NCBI GenBank assembly: GCA_022791975.1
Contig: JAAWAC010000041.1
Location: 124,001 to 188,000 of the forward strand
Direction of reading: 5' to 3'
Source of the DNA: Lachnospiraceae bacterium
GTDB lineage: Bacteria; Bacillota; Clostridia; Lachnospirales; Lachnospiraceae
DNA length: 64,000 bases
Under the pieces are notes generated by a model that saw only the letters and a program-made list of their open reading frames with translations, had not been told where the DNA came from and did not search any database. Shown piece after piece: positions 9,076-18,458 of the stretch (position 1 is the first letter of the stretch; the number at the start of each line of letters is the position of its first letter). The position numbers and the translations under genes were made by a program.

Positions 9076-10866
9076 ATGGCTAAGAAAATAAATAAAAAGA
9101 AGATAGTAGGAACGATTGCGCTTTTTGCGGGCATGTTTGCTATTATGACAGTCATTGCAAAGAAAAGGGTGGAGAAGGAGCAGATCAATAAGGAAAATCC
9201 TTACATAGGGAAGGATGGGGAGAAAGAAGAACCAACGGCCTATGAGAGAGTGGGGAAGCCGATCATAGACAGAGGACTATCCTTTGTTGGATTGCTGGTA
9301 TTGTCGCCGTTGTTTGCCGTTATTTCTATTGCCATTTTTCTGGATGATCCGGGAACAGTATTTTTTACACAAAAACGAGTGGGTAAAGATGCAAGATTTT
9401 TCTGCCTGCATAAGTTTCGAAGTATGAAAATGTCTACCCCTCATGATGTTCCCACGCATCAGCTAGATGATCCAGAGCAATATATTACAAGAGTGGGAAG
9501 GTTTTTAAGAAAGACAAGCTTAGATGAGCTTCCACAGATTTGGGATATATTCAGAGGAAAGATGAGTGTCATTGGTCCCAGACCTGCATTGTGGAATCAG
9601 GCGGATTTGGTAGCTGAACGGGATAAATATGGAGCAAACAAGGTGCTGCCAGGCTTGACTGGATGGGCCCAAATCAATGGAAGAGATGAACTGGAGATAT
9701 GTGAAAAAGCGAAATTAGACGGGGAATATGTGAAGCATTTAAGACAGGGCGGTTTTGACGCTCTGTTTTTTGATTTGAAATGTTTTTTTGGAACTATCAA
9801 GGCAGTGGCGAGCAGTGATGGGGTGGTAGAAGGTGGAACAGGAGAAATGCACAAAAATTGTGAGATACCCACAGATTCTGTTGATGCCGAGATTGAAAAT
9901 TATGGTTACAAAAAAAGCTTTCATATTAACAAGGAAGGCTTCAAACATGTCTTAATTACAGGTGCAAACAGCTATATTGGGGAAGCCTTTGAGGCCTATG
10001 CAAAGAGATGCTATCATAAAAATTTTGTTATTGATACCGTGGATATGATAGATGGAACATGGAGGGAAAGGGATTTTTCCGCTTATGATGCAGTGTTCCA
10101 TGTGGCTGGTCTGGCCCATGCGGATGTTGGAAATGTCGATGAGGAGACAAAGAAAAAATATTATGAAGTGAATACGAATCTGGCTATAGAAACAGCTAAG
10201 ATGGCTAAGGAATCTAAAGTCAAACAGTTTGTGTTTATGAGCTCTATGATTATTTATGGGGAATCTGCACCCTATGGGAAGAAGAAAATCATTGATGAAC
10301 ATACAGTTCCTGCCCCTGCAAATTTTTATGGGGACAGTAAGTGGCAGGCGGATAAGGGTGTGAGACAACTGGAGACAGAAGCGTTTCATGTGGCTGTGCT
10401 GCGGCCGCCGATGATTTATGGACGAGGGAGTAAGGGGAATTATCCGGTATTGGCCAAGCTGGCCAAAAAACTGCCCGTATTTCCTGCTGTGGAAAATCAG
10501 CGTTCCATGCTTTTTATTGATAATTTGTGTGAGTTTTTATGTCTGTTAATATTGAGCGGAGAAGGCGGCGTTTATTTTCCTCAGAATGCGGAGTATACCA
10601 GCACAACAGCATTGGTTGAAAGAATTGCGGACACCACATGGCATCCTATGAAGTTTACAAGATTATTGAATCCGGCTGTGGCTGCTGCGGCACATATTCC
10701 GGGAAAGACAGGAGACTTGACAAATAAAGCCTTTGGAAACAGTATTTATGCCCAGCGATTATCTCGTTATGACGGTTTACATTATCATGTTGTTGACCTG
10801 GGGGATTCCATAGAGTTAACGGAGGCAGATACGTTCAGTGAGACAGAACTGGAAGAAGGAGCGTAA
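9076..10866 (+). CDS. Fusion: monotopic phosphoglycosyl transferase (bacterial sugar transferase) + NAD-dependent epimerase/dehydratase
   Basis: 'DRGLSFVGLLVLSPLFAVISIAIFLDDPGTVFFTQKRVGKD...KFRSMK...RKTSLDELPQIWDIFRGKMSVIGPRPAL' then 'HVLITGANSYIGEAFEAY...YGDSKWQADK'. Start at 9076 (MAKKINKKK) rather than 8953, since the latter would run through the terminator. Confidence 0.85.
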   Translation: MAKKINKKKIVGTIALFAGMFAIMTVIAKKRVEKEQINKENPYIGKDGEKEEPTAYERVGKPIIDRGLSFVGLLVLSPLFAVISIAIFLDDPGTVFFTQKRVGKDARFFCLHKFRSMKMSTPHDVPTHQLDDPEQYITRVGRFLRKTSLDELPQIWDIFRGKMSVIGPRPALWNQADLVAERDKYGANKVLPGLTGWAQINGRDELEICEKAKLDGEYVKHLRQGGFDALFFDLKCFFGTIKAVASSDGVVEGGTGEMHKNCEIPTDSVDAEIENYGYKKSFHINKEGFKHVLITGANSYIGEAFEAYAKRCYHKNFVIDTVDMIDGTWRERDFSAYDAVFHVAGLAHADVGNVDEETKKKYYEVNTNLAIETAKMAKESKVKQFVFMSSMIIYGESAPYGKKKIIDEHTVPAPANFYGDSKWQADKGVRQLETEAFHVAVLRPPMIYGRGSKGNYPVLAKLAKKLPVFPAVENQRSMLFIDNLCEFLCLLILSGEGGVYFPQNAEYTSTTALVERIADTTWHPMKFTRLLNPAVAAAAHIPGKTGDLTNKAFGNSIYAQRLSRYDGLHYHVVDLGDSIELTEADTFSETELEEGA

Positions 10867-10871
10867 CACGA

Positions 10872-12122
10872 TTGCAGACAATTTGGATTATTGATCATTA
10901 TTCGTCAGAACCGAAATATGGGGGGATATCTCGTCAATTTGACTTTGCCAGGGAGCTGGGAAGGCGGGGATATCATGTGGTGATTATTGCATCTGGCTTT
11001 TGTCACTTTACTCATACCTATATAGCAGACAAGCCAGTAAAGGTTAGTACATTGGATGAAAATGTTCACTATATTTATATAAAGACCAGCAGCTACCAGG
11101 AAAATGGCGGTCTTGGGCGCGGGAAAAATATGCTTGATTTTATGAGAAAGGTTATCAAGTATGAGGACATTATTGCCAGACGCTATGGAAAACCAGATGC
11201 TGTAACTGGCTGTTCTGTTCATCCTTTGGCCTGGGTAGCGGCTTACAAAGCTTCCAAGAGATTTCAGGCACGCTTTGTGGCAGAGGTGAGAGATTTCTGG
11301 CCCAGAATCTGGGTGGTTAGTGGAGACAAGAAAAAGACCGATCCCATGGTATTGTTTTTTGATACTATCCAGCGGTGGGCTTTTCGACGTGCTGACCGTA
11401 TTATTTACTCCATGTATCACGGAGATAAATATCTTTGCGGAGAGTTAGGCGTGCCAAAAAGTAAGGCATACTTAATTGGACAACCCATGGATTGTGAAAG
11501 ATTTGACGAAAATTGCAAAAGGCCGGATTTGCTTCCAGATGAAATACGCCAGTTCATAAAGGATTCCTTTGTTTGTTCCTTTGCAGGCTATTATATGGCG
11601 TATGAGGGCGTTTATGTTATGCTGGAGGCGCTTAAGATATTAGAGGCCAAAGGATTGCCTGTGAAAATGGTATTTGTAGGTTCTGGACAGGAGAAGGAAG
11701 GGATGGAGCGATATATCAAAGATCATCATCTTCACCATGCACTTGTTTGGGACAGAATTCCTAAGGAGGCGGTACCAGCACTTATTTCACGGTCTGATAT
11801 CTGTATGGCCCATTTAGAGGTTGAGGGACACAAGGAAGTATATAAATATGGCGTATCAAAAAACAAGGTAAACGAATATTTGTATTCAGGAGCATGCACC
11901 CTGTATGGATTTCTGTATAGAGATGATGAGGTGGCTGCAAGCGGCGGCGGCCTGATGTTTGAGCCTTATCATGCAGCGGATTTGGCGGAGAAGATTGAGA
12001 TGGTATATCACATGCCGGAATCCCAGCGAAAACAGTATGGCATAAGGGGACGGGAGTATATTAGAGCCAATCACAGTGTGGAGGTATTGACAGACCGGAT
12101 GACAGAGGTGCTTTTCGGATGA
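10872..12122 (+). CDS. Glycosyltransferase family 4 (WbuB-like)
   Basis: 'YGGISRQFDFARELGRRGYHVVIIASG' and C-terminal GT4 'KYGVSKNKVNEYLYSGACTLYG'; TTG start. Confidence 0.75.
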   Translation: MQTIWIIDHYSSEPKYGGISRQFDFARELGRRGYHVVIIASGFCHFTHTYIADKPVKVSTLDENVHYIYIKTSSYQENGGLGRGKNMLDFMRKVIKYEDIIARRYGKPDAVTGCSVHPLAWVAAYKASKRFQARFVAEVRDFWPRIWVVSGDKKKTDPMVLFFDTIQRWAFRRADRIIYSMYHGDKYLCGELGVPKSKAYLIGQPMDCERFDENCKRPDLLPDEIRQFIKDSFVCSFAGYYMAYEGVYVMLEALKILEAKGLPVKMVFVGSGQEKEGMERYIKDHHLHHALVWDRIPKEAVPALISRSDICMAHLEVEGHKEVYKYGVSKNKVNEYLYSGACTLYGFLYRDDEVAASGGGLMFEPYHAADLAEKIEMVYHMPESQRKQYGIRGREYIRANHSVEVLTDRMTEVLFG

Positions 12123-13819
12123 GTAAAATGGATAAGGCGTGGCTTTACTGGAATACAATTCGAAGCCTCAGGCCAGTACAGATCAGGTATCAGATAAAGA
12201 ACCGGATATTGAAAAACCAGAAAAAGAAATTAGCAGGCCGGATAGAAAAGCTGAGGGCGCCGGAAATTTTGGAGACTCCCCATATTTTAATACCGGAGCT
12301 GGACTGTGAAAAAGAATATTTACGGCGATTTCGTGTAGAGGAACTGCTGGAGAACCAAATAGACCTTCTCCATGAAATGCATGTTATAGAAAAAAACTGG
12401 AAGGTATCGTCGGCTTCTCACTTGTGGAACTATAATCTTCACTATTTAGAATTCCTGATTCCATTAGCAGCAAAATATAAAATCACAAAGGATGAGAGAT
12501 ATTTTCTTAAGTGGAAGGAACTACTGGAGTCCTGGATGGAACAAGCCACTGGTGACAGTCTGGAGCCATATACCATATCCATGCGGATTCCCAATCTGTT
12601 GATTTGTAGGGAGCTGCTGTCAGAAAAAATCAAAAATACACAATTAGAACAAGCCCTAATCACATCTATTTATCAGCAGTATCGATATTTACTATATGCG
12701 CAGGAGAAGGCGCTTCTTGCGAATCACTATTTTGAAAATTTGAAAACTCTGGTAATCTCCAGTCTGTTCTTTCATGAGCTGGAAACATACCATAAATATT
12801 TTGATCTGTTTTTAAAGGAGATAGAAGAACAAATCCTTTCTGACGGGCTTCATTTTGAAAGAAGCCTTATGTACCACAAGATTATTTTGGAAGATATTTT
12901 ACGGGTTTATGTGGTGCTGAAAAGCTCAAATCACCTGTGTGATGGGGAAAAGCTAGTTCCCACAATAAAAATTATGACAGCAGCTATGGTGAATTTGGAG
13001 GAGGGGTTCCCTAGAACGCCTCTTTTTAATGATTCCGGAAATAATGTGAGTAAAAAAAAGGATTCCCTACTTAGGGCAGCACAAAAAATTTGCGGGTACG
13101 AAAAAACAGCGATTAGAAGCTTTGAAGCATCAGGATACTATAAGCTTCATCAAGGAGAGACGACAATTCTTTTTGACTGTGGGGATATCGGGCCCTCCTA
13201 TATGGGGGGACATGCCCACTGTGATTGCCTCAGTTTTGAATTATGCGTCCAAGGAAAGGCCCTGTTTGTGAACTCTGGTACTGGCCAGTATCAGGGAGAG
13301 CTTCGGCCTTTTTTTCGCAGTACGGCGGCACACAACACGATTATGATAGATGATAGGGAGCAATCGGAGCTGTGGGGGGAGCACAGAGCAGCCCGACGGA
13401 TAAGAACAGCGAAAGGAGAGCTGAAAGCCAAGACACTGGTTGGAAGCTTTCAAAGCTACCAGGGCGATCTTTTTCGAAGAAGCTTTACATGGAAAAATGA
13501 GAGAACCTTGGTTATAAGGGATGAATGGAGGGCTTACCACACGGGAAGGCATATGGCAAGACAATTTCTGCATCTTGGGCCAGATTTCTGTTACAGACGA
13601 AATGGAAGCCAGATCGAGGTTTGGGAGGGAAAGAGACAATGGGCAGTTATTTGGCTTCCAGCTAAGAGCGATTATCTCATTCATACAGAGGGACAGCTGA
13701 CTAACTATGCGGAAAATTTTGGGGAATATGGGAAAAAACAGGTTTTGGAAATCCGCACACCCTTTCAGGATAAAGCCTGGTCACAGATTGAAATTGAAAT
13801 AAGAACAGGAGAACAATAG
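12119..13819 (+). CDS. Heparinase II/III family protein (no recognisable signal peptide)
   Basis: 'NYNLHYLEFL', 'NHYFENLKTLVISSLFF', 'GGHAHCDCLSFELCVQGKALFVNSGTGQYQ...RSTAAHNTIMIDDREQSE' are heparinase II/III motifs; ATGA overlap with upstream gene. Confidence 0.85.
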   Translation: MSKMDKAWLYWNTIRSLRPVQIRYQIKNRILKNQKKKLAGRIEKLRAPEILETPHILIPELDCEKEYLRRFRVEELLENQIDLLHEMHVIEKNWKVSSASHLWNYNLHYLEFLIPLAAKYKITKDERYFLKWKELLESWMEQATGDSLEPYTISMRIPNLLICRELLSEKIKNTQLEQALITSIYQQYRYLLYAQEKALLANHYFENLKTLVISSLFFHELETYHKYFDLFLKEIEEQILSDGLHFERSLMYHKIILEDILRVYVVLKSSNHLCDGEKLVPTIKIMTAAMVNLEEGFPRTPLFNDSGNNVSKKKDSLLRAAQKICGYEKTAIRSFEASGYYKLHQGETTILFDCGDIGPSYMGGHAHCDCLSFELCVQGKALFVNSGTGQYQGELRPFFRSTAAHNTIMIDDREQSELWGEHRAARRIRTAKGELKAKTLVGSFQSYQGDLFRRSFTWKNERTLVIRDEWRAYHTGRHMARQFLHLGPDFCYRRNGSQIEVWEGKRQWAVIWLPAKSDYLIHTEGQLTNYAENFGEYGKKQVLEIRTPFQDKAWSQIEIEIRTGEQ

Positions 13820-13822
13820 AAA

Positions 13823-15043
13823 ATGGTTAATGTTATAGGTTTGGGATATATCGGGCTTCCTACCGCCCTGATGTTGGCATCTCACGGAGTTGAGGTTATT
13901 GGAACAGATTACAATGAGAAGCTGGTAGAGACTTTGAAGGCAGGGAGGACCACCTTTAAAGAGGAGGGGCTGGAGGAATTATTTAAAAGCGCAGTGGATG
14001 CGGGAATTCAATTTACCACCAAATACCAGGAGACAGATACGTATATTGTTTCTGTTCCCACACCCTATGATAAGTTTTCCAAAAAGGTAGATGCCTGTTA
14101 TGTAGTGTCTGCGGTTCAGGATGTATTAAAGGTGGCTCCAAGAGGAGCAGTTATTATCATTGAATCCACAGTTTCTCCAGGTACTCTTGATAAATTCATA
14201 AGGCCAGCTATTGAAGAGACTGGACGCAGAATCGGTACAGATGTATCTCTTGTTCACGCTCCAGAGCGGATTATACCGGGAAATATGGTTTATGAGCTGC
14301 TTCACAACAATCGGACCATTGGAGCCGATGACAGAGCCATCGGAGAGAAGGTGAAGACTCTCTATGCTTCCTTCTGTCAGGGAGAGATTGTGGTGACAGA
14401 TATCCGCACTGCAGAGATGACGAAGGTGGTGGAGAATACTTACCGTGCAGTTAATATCGCATTTGCCAATGAGCTGGCGAAAATATGCCGGCATGACAAT
14501 ATGGATGTGTATGAGATTATCCGCATCTGCAATATGCACCCAAGAGTAAATATCTTGCAACCAGGGCCTGGAGTAGGAGGGCATTGCATTTCAGTAGATC
14601 CCTGGTTTTTGGTTGGAGATTATCCAAGTTTGGCAAAGGTGATCGATGAATCCATGAAAACCAACGATGGAATGCCGGATTTTGTGCTGAATCGTATCTA
14701 TGAGATTATGAAGGAAGAAGGGCTTACAGATATCACCAGGGTGGGGCTGTATGGGTTGACTTACAAGGAGGATGTGGATGATATGCGTGAGAGCCCTACG
14801 CTTCAGCTTTTAGAATCTCAGGAGCGCCATTTGGCTTCTGGATTAAAGGTTTATGATCCGCTTATTACAGAAAATGCAGTTCCCAATCAATTTCATAGCT
14901 TGGAAGAGTTTTTGAATGCGGTGGATATGGTTGTGGTTATGGTGGGGCATGAAGAGATTAAAAACAATATGGAGAAGCTGAAGGGGAAGGTTGTATTGGA
15001 TACGCGGCATATCTGTGGGTTTGACAAGGTTTACAAAATATAA
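13823..15043 (+). CDS. Nucleotide-sugar dehydrogenase, WecC-like (UDP-ManNAc dehydrogenase)
   Basis: 'VIGLGYIGLPTALMLASHGVEVIGTD', 'ESTVSPGTLDKFI', 'PGPGVGGHCISVDPWFL' active-site Cys block. Confidence 0.85.
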   Translation: MVNVIGLGYIGLPTALMLASHGVEVIGTDYNEKLVETLKAGRTTFKEEGLEELFKSAVDAGIQFTTKYQETDTYIVSVPTPYDKFSKKVDACYVVSAVQDVLKVAPRGAVIIIESTVSPGTLDKFIRPAIEETGRRIGTDVSLVHAPERIIPGNMVYELLHNNRTIGADDRAIGEKVKTLYASFCQGEIVVTDIRTAEMTKVVENTYRAVNIAFANELAKICRHDNMDVYEIIRICNMHPRVNILQPGPGVGGHCISVDPWFLVGDYPSLAKVIDESMKTNDGMPDFVLNRIYEIMKEEGLTDITRVGLYGLTYKEDVDDMRESPTLQLLESQERHLASGLKVYDPLITENAVPNQFHSLEEFLNAVDMVVVMVGHEEIKNNMEKLKGKVVLDTRHICGFDKVYKI

Positions 15044-15186
15044 ACTGATGAAAGTGAAATTTTGTATATGGAACAAGATTTGCTTTTAAAGGATTTATGA
15101 TACCTTTATTTGCGCTATATATTGAGACAAGTAATTAGATTGGTAGTTTATTTCGTGGATACGTTTTACTGAGAGGAGTTAAAAAT

Positions 15187-17307
15187 TTGAAGCAGCTATT
15201 TTTATCAGTCAGTGACGGCTCTGTAAGTATGGTGGAGACGCCGGCTCCTACTGTTAAAGAAAATACCGTTATTATTGAGACATTGTATTCCGTAGTCAGT
15301 GCAGGAACGGAGCGATCGCTCACATCTTTTGGCGGAAAGAATCTAATACAGAAAGCCATGGAACGGCCAGACCAGGTGAAAAAGGTTACGGAAAAGATGT
15401 CTACAGACGGCATTCTTACAACGGTGGAGGCAGCCTTTGGAAGGTTAAAAGATCCGATGCCTATGGGATATACAGCAGTGGGCAGAGTGGTGGAAACTGG
15501 AAGAGGTGTGACAGAGGTTGCCGCAGGGGATATAGTTGCGGCCGTAGGACAGGCTTATCACAGTGAGGTAAATCGGGTTGGCAAAAATTTGGTGGTCAAG
15601 GTTCCAGATGAGGTGGAGGATCTGAGACAGGCAGCCTTTTCTGCATTGGGCGGGATTGCCTTAGAGGGTATCCACCAAGCGGAGATTATTCCGGGTGAGA
15701 CGATAGCAATAGTGGGACTGGGACTCCTTGGACACATCACAGCGCGGATCTTGGATGCCTATGGGTGTGATGTAATTGGGTTTGACGTGGCAGATAAGAC
15801 GTTGCCAGATACCCGACTAAAGGCTTTTATCAATTCCACGGATGATCATGCGGCGGAGCTGGCACGCTCTTTGACACACGGCAGAGGTGTGGATAAGGTG
15901 ATTATCACAGCGGCAACGGATTCCAATGCTCCTATTGATTTGGCGGAGGAGATTACCAGGGATCGGGGAATCATCTGTATGATTGGTGTGACCCGGATGG
16001 AGCTTGACCGCAGACCATTCTATCAGAAAGAGCTCAGCTTTAAGATAGCCCGGTCCTATGGCCCCGGAAGGTATGACAGCAGCTATGAGGAGGCGGGAAC
16101 GGATTATCCCATTGGATATGTAAGGTTTACAGAGGGGCGGAATGTGGAGGAGTTTTTGCGACTTCTTGCTACAAAGCGCTTAAGGATTGGTGATTTGATT
16201 ACCCACACACTTTCATTTTCGGATGCCACAGTAGCTTATGAGATGATTACGAAAAATCCGAGGCATGAGAAGTATATTGGTGTAGTTTTAAAATATGAGG
16301 AAAATCAGGCAAAATGGGATAGTGTGGTAATGAATGTTGCCGCTGCTTCCATTGGCAAAAAGGTTGTAAATAAACACCAGATTAATCTTGGTTTGATAGG
16401 CGCGGGATTGTTTGCTCGGACTACAATGCTTCCAGTGATGCAGGCCAGCGGCCTGTACCATTTTAAAGGGCTGGCAACTACGGGAGGAATTGCGTCAGCC
16501 CAGGCAAATGAGGTATTTCCTTTTGATTATACCACCAGCGATTATCGGAAGCTTTTGGAGGATGCAGACATTGATCTAATAGCCATCTCCACACAACACA
16601 ACAGTCATGGGAAGTTTATTGTGGAGGCTTTGGGAGCTGGGAAGAATGTCTATGTGGAGAAGCCACTGTGTTTGACTTTGGAAGAATTGTGTCGGATTGA
16701 GGAGGCTTATAAGAATAGTACAGGAGAGTTGTTTTGTGGATTGAACCGAAGACATGCTCCTCTGATAAAAGAAATCAAGAGGGAATTGCAGACAGATAAA
16801 ATCCCAGCCATATATGACTATATTGCCAATGCCGGATATATTCCGCCAGAACACTGGACCCAGGACGAAACCAAAGGCGGTGGCCGGATTATCGGGGAGG
16901 CAGTGCATTTTATTGATACCATTCAAAGCTTAGATGGAAGTGAGCTGGTGGAGCTGAACCTGTCTTTTGCGGCAAATCCCGCTTACCCGAAGAGGGATAA
17001 TGCGGTGATTAGTCTTCGTTTTGCTTCCGGAGCTGTGGGGACAGTTGTTTATACTTCTATGGGGAGTAAGAAGTATCCTAAGGAGCAGTTGAGAGTGTTC
17101 AGTAATGGATCGGTGTATGTGATGGATAATTATGTGGGGCTTTCAAAGTATGGGAGCAGTAAGAAGAAGGAGACGAAGCTTAAGCAGGATAAGGGGATTG
17201 GGGATGAGTATCGGTATATTTTTGATGTGGTGAGTGGGAAGAGGGGGAATGGGGTTATTCGAGATGCTTTTGTGGGGCATAGATTGTTGTTTGAGGCGAT
17301 GAGATAA
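15187..17307 (+). CDS. Bi-domain oxidoreductase: MDR alcohol-dehydrogenase-like domain + Gfo/Idh/MocA domain
   Basis: N-terminal 'MGYTAVGRVVETGRGV...IAIVGLGLLGHITARIL'; C-terminal 'INLGLIGAGLFARTTMLPVM...GKNVYVEKPLCLT'. Confidence 0.85.
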   Translation: MKQLFLSVSDGSVSMVETPAPTVKENTVIIETLYSVVSAGTERSLTSFGGKNLIQKAMERPDQVKKVTEKMSTDGILTTVEAAFGRLKDPMPMGYTAVGRVVETGRGVTEVAAGDIVAAVGQAYHSEVNRVGKNLVVKVPDEVEDLRQAAFSALGGIALEGIHQAEIIPGETIAIVGLGLLGHITARILDAYGCDVIGFDVADKTLPDTRLKAFINSTDDHAAELARSLTHGRGVDKVIITAATDSNAPIDLAEEITRDRGIICMIGVTRMELDRRPFYQKELSFKIARSYGPGRYDSSYEEAGTDYPIGYVRFTEGRNVEEFLRLLATKRLRIGDLITHTLSFSDATVAYEMITKNPRHEKYIGVVLKYEENQAKWDSVVMNVAAASIGKKVVNKHQINLGLIGAGLFARTTMLPVMQASGLYHFKGLATTGGIASAQANEVFPFDYTTSDYRKLLEDADIDLIAISTQHNSHGKFIVEALGAGKNVYVEKPLCLTLEELCRIEEAYKNSTGELFCGLNRRHAPLIKEIKRELQTDKIPAIYDYIANAGYIPPEHWTQDETKGGGRIIGEAVHFIDTIQSLDGSELVELNLSFAANPAYPKRDNAVISLRFASGAVGTVVYTSMGSKKYPKEQLRVFSNGSVYVMDNYVGLSKYGSSKKKETKLKQDKGIGDEYRYIFDVVSGKRGNGVIRDAFVGHRLLFEAMR

Positions 17308-18425
17308 TGGGAATTGTAACTGGTTTGAGGAAAGTGGTTCGTTATAATAGCTTGTATGGCTTCAGGAGAACAGTTATCAAGGTAGCAGGGAGAACAAGGA
17401 ATCACAAATTAAAAATCTTTTTTCCAGTAAAACAACGGGAGAAGGATATATCCTTGATAGGATGCGGACAATTTGGTTTTTCTACCATATCATACTTTCT
17501 TTATAAAAAAGTGGGAAGCCAATTTTTAGAATGTTACGATATTAATAAAGAAAAAAGCCTTTCAACTGCAAGGTTTTGGGGGTATAAGATCTGCAAGAGT
17601 GCCCAGGAATTAATTTCTAACCATAAGTGCAAGTATGTGTATATTGCTTCAGATCATTATACTCACAGCAGGTATGCAATAGAAGCTATAAAAGCAGGCA
17701 AAATCGTTTATTGTGAGAAGCCAATTTCTGTCACCAGAGATCAGTTGTTGGAGCTTGTAAACGCAATAAAGCAATATCATGCAGAGATTTATTTTGGATA
17801 TAACAGACCTTTTTCAAAAGCTGTAGATGACTTAATACCTTATATTAAAAATTGTAAAGCACCAATGACTTTAACCTGTTTTATTTCAGGCCATAAGCTG
17901 TCTGCGGACCATTGGTATAACGATCCAAAAGAAGGAACCCGGATATGTGGAAATCTTGGTCACTGGATCGATCTATCCATGTATTTATTTGAGCAAAGAG
18001 GGGTAGAGCCGGAAATATATGATATTAACATTACTTATTCTAGTAAGGATGAGTTGGATGATAATATTGCAGTTTCCTATAGAACAGAACATGGAGATTT
18101 GGTTACACTGGTTCTAACCTCGCGTACAGAGCCCTTTGAAGGAATTAATGAGACCATTAATCTGCAATGTGGGAATGTGATTTCAAAAATAGATGATTTT
18201 CAAAGGCAAACCTTATGGATTGGAGAGAAAAGGCAGTTACTAAAATACAATCCTAAAGATGTTGGGCATTTAAGGGCCATTAATCAGCCATTTATTGATA
18301 AGAAGCGAAGAGTGAATACTGTCATAAAGTCAACACTTTTGATGTTAGAGATTAAAGATATGGTGATGAACGTGGAAGAAAGCAGGCGATATGATTTGAA
18401 GGAAGATAATAAATTTTTGTTTTAA
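17307..18425 (+). CDS. Gfo/Idh/MocA family oxidoreductase
   Basis: 'SLIGCGQFGFSTISYFL...AIKAGKIVYCEKPISVT...GNLGHWIDLSMYLF'; TAATG junction with preceding gene. Confidence 0.8.
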   Translation: MGIVTGLRKVVRYNSLYGFRRTVIKVAGRTRNHKLKIFFPVKQREKDISLIGCGQFGFSTISYFLYKKVGSQFLECYDINKEKSLSTARFWGYKICKSAQELISNHKCKYVYIASDHYTHSRYAIEAIKAGKIVYCEKPISVTRDQLLELVNAIKQYHAEIYFGYNRPFSKAVDDLIPYIKNCKAPMTLTCFISGHKLSADHWYNDPKEGTRICGNLGHWIDLSMYLFEQRGVEPEIYDINITYSSKDELDDNIAVSYRTEHGDLVTLVLTSRTEPFEGINETINLQCGNVISKIDDFQRQTLWIGEKRQLLKYNPKDVGHLRAINQPFIDKKRRVNTVIKSTLLMLEIKDMVMNVEESRRYDLKEDNKFLF

Positions 18426-18458
18426 TATAAAGTAGTTGAAAAGAGAGGGGCAGTATAA

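Noticed and set aside
15087-15112. TAAAGG/CCTTTA hairpin in the gap before 15187
   Set aside because: Only a 6-bp weak stem with a poor T-tract; insufficient to call a terminator.
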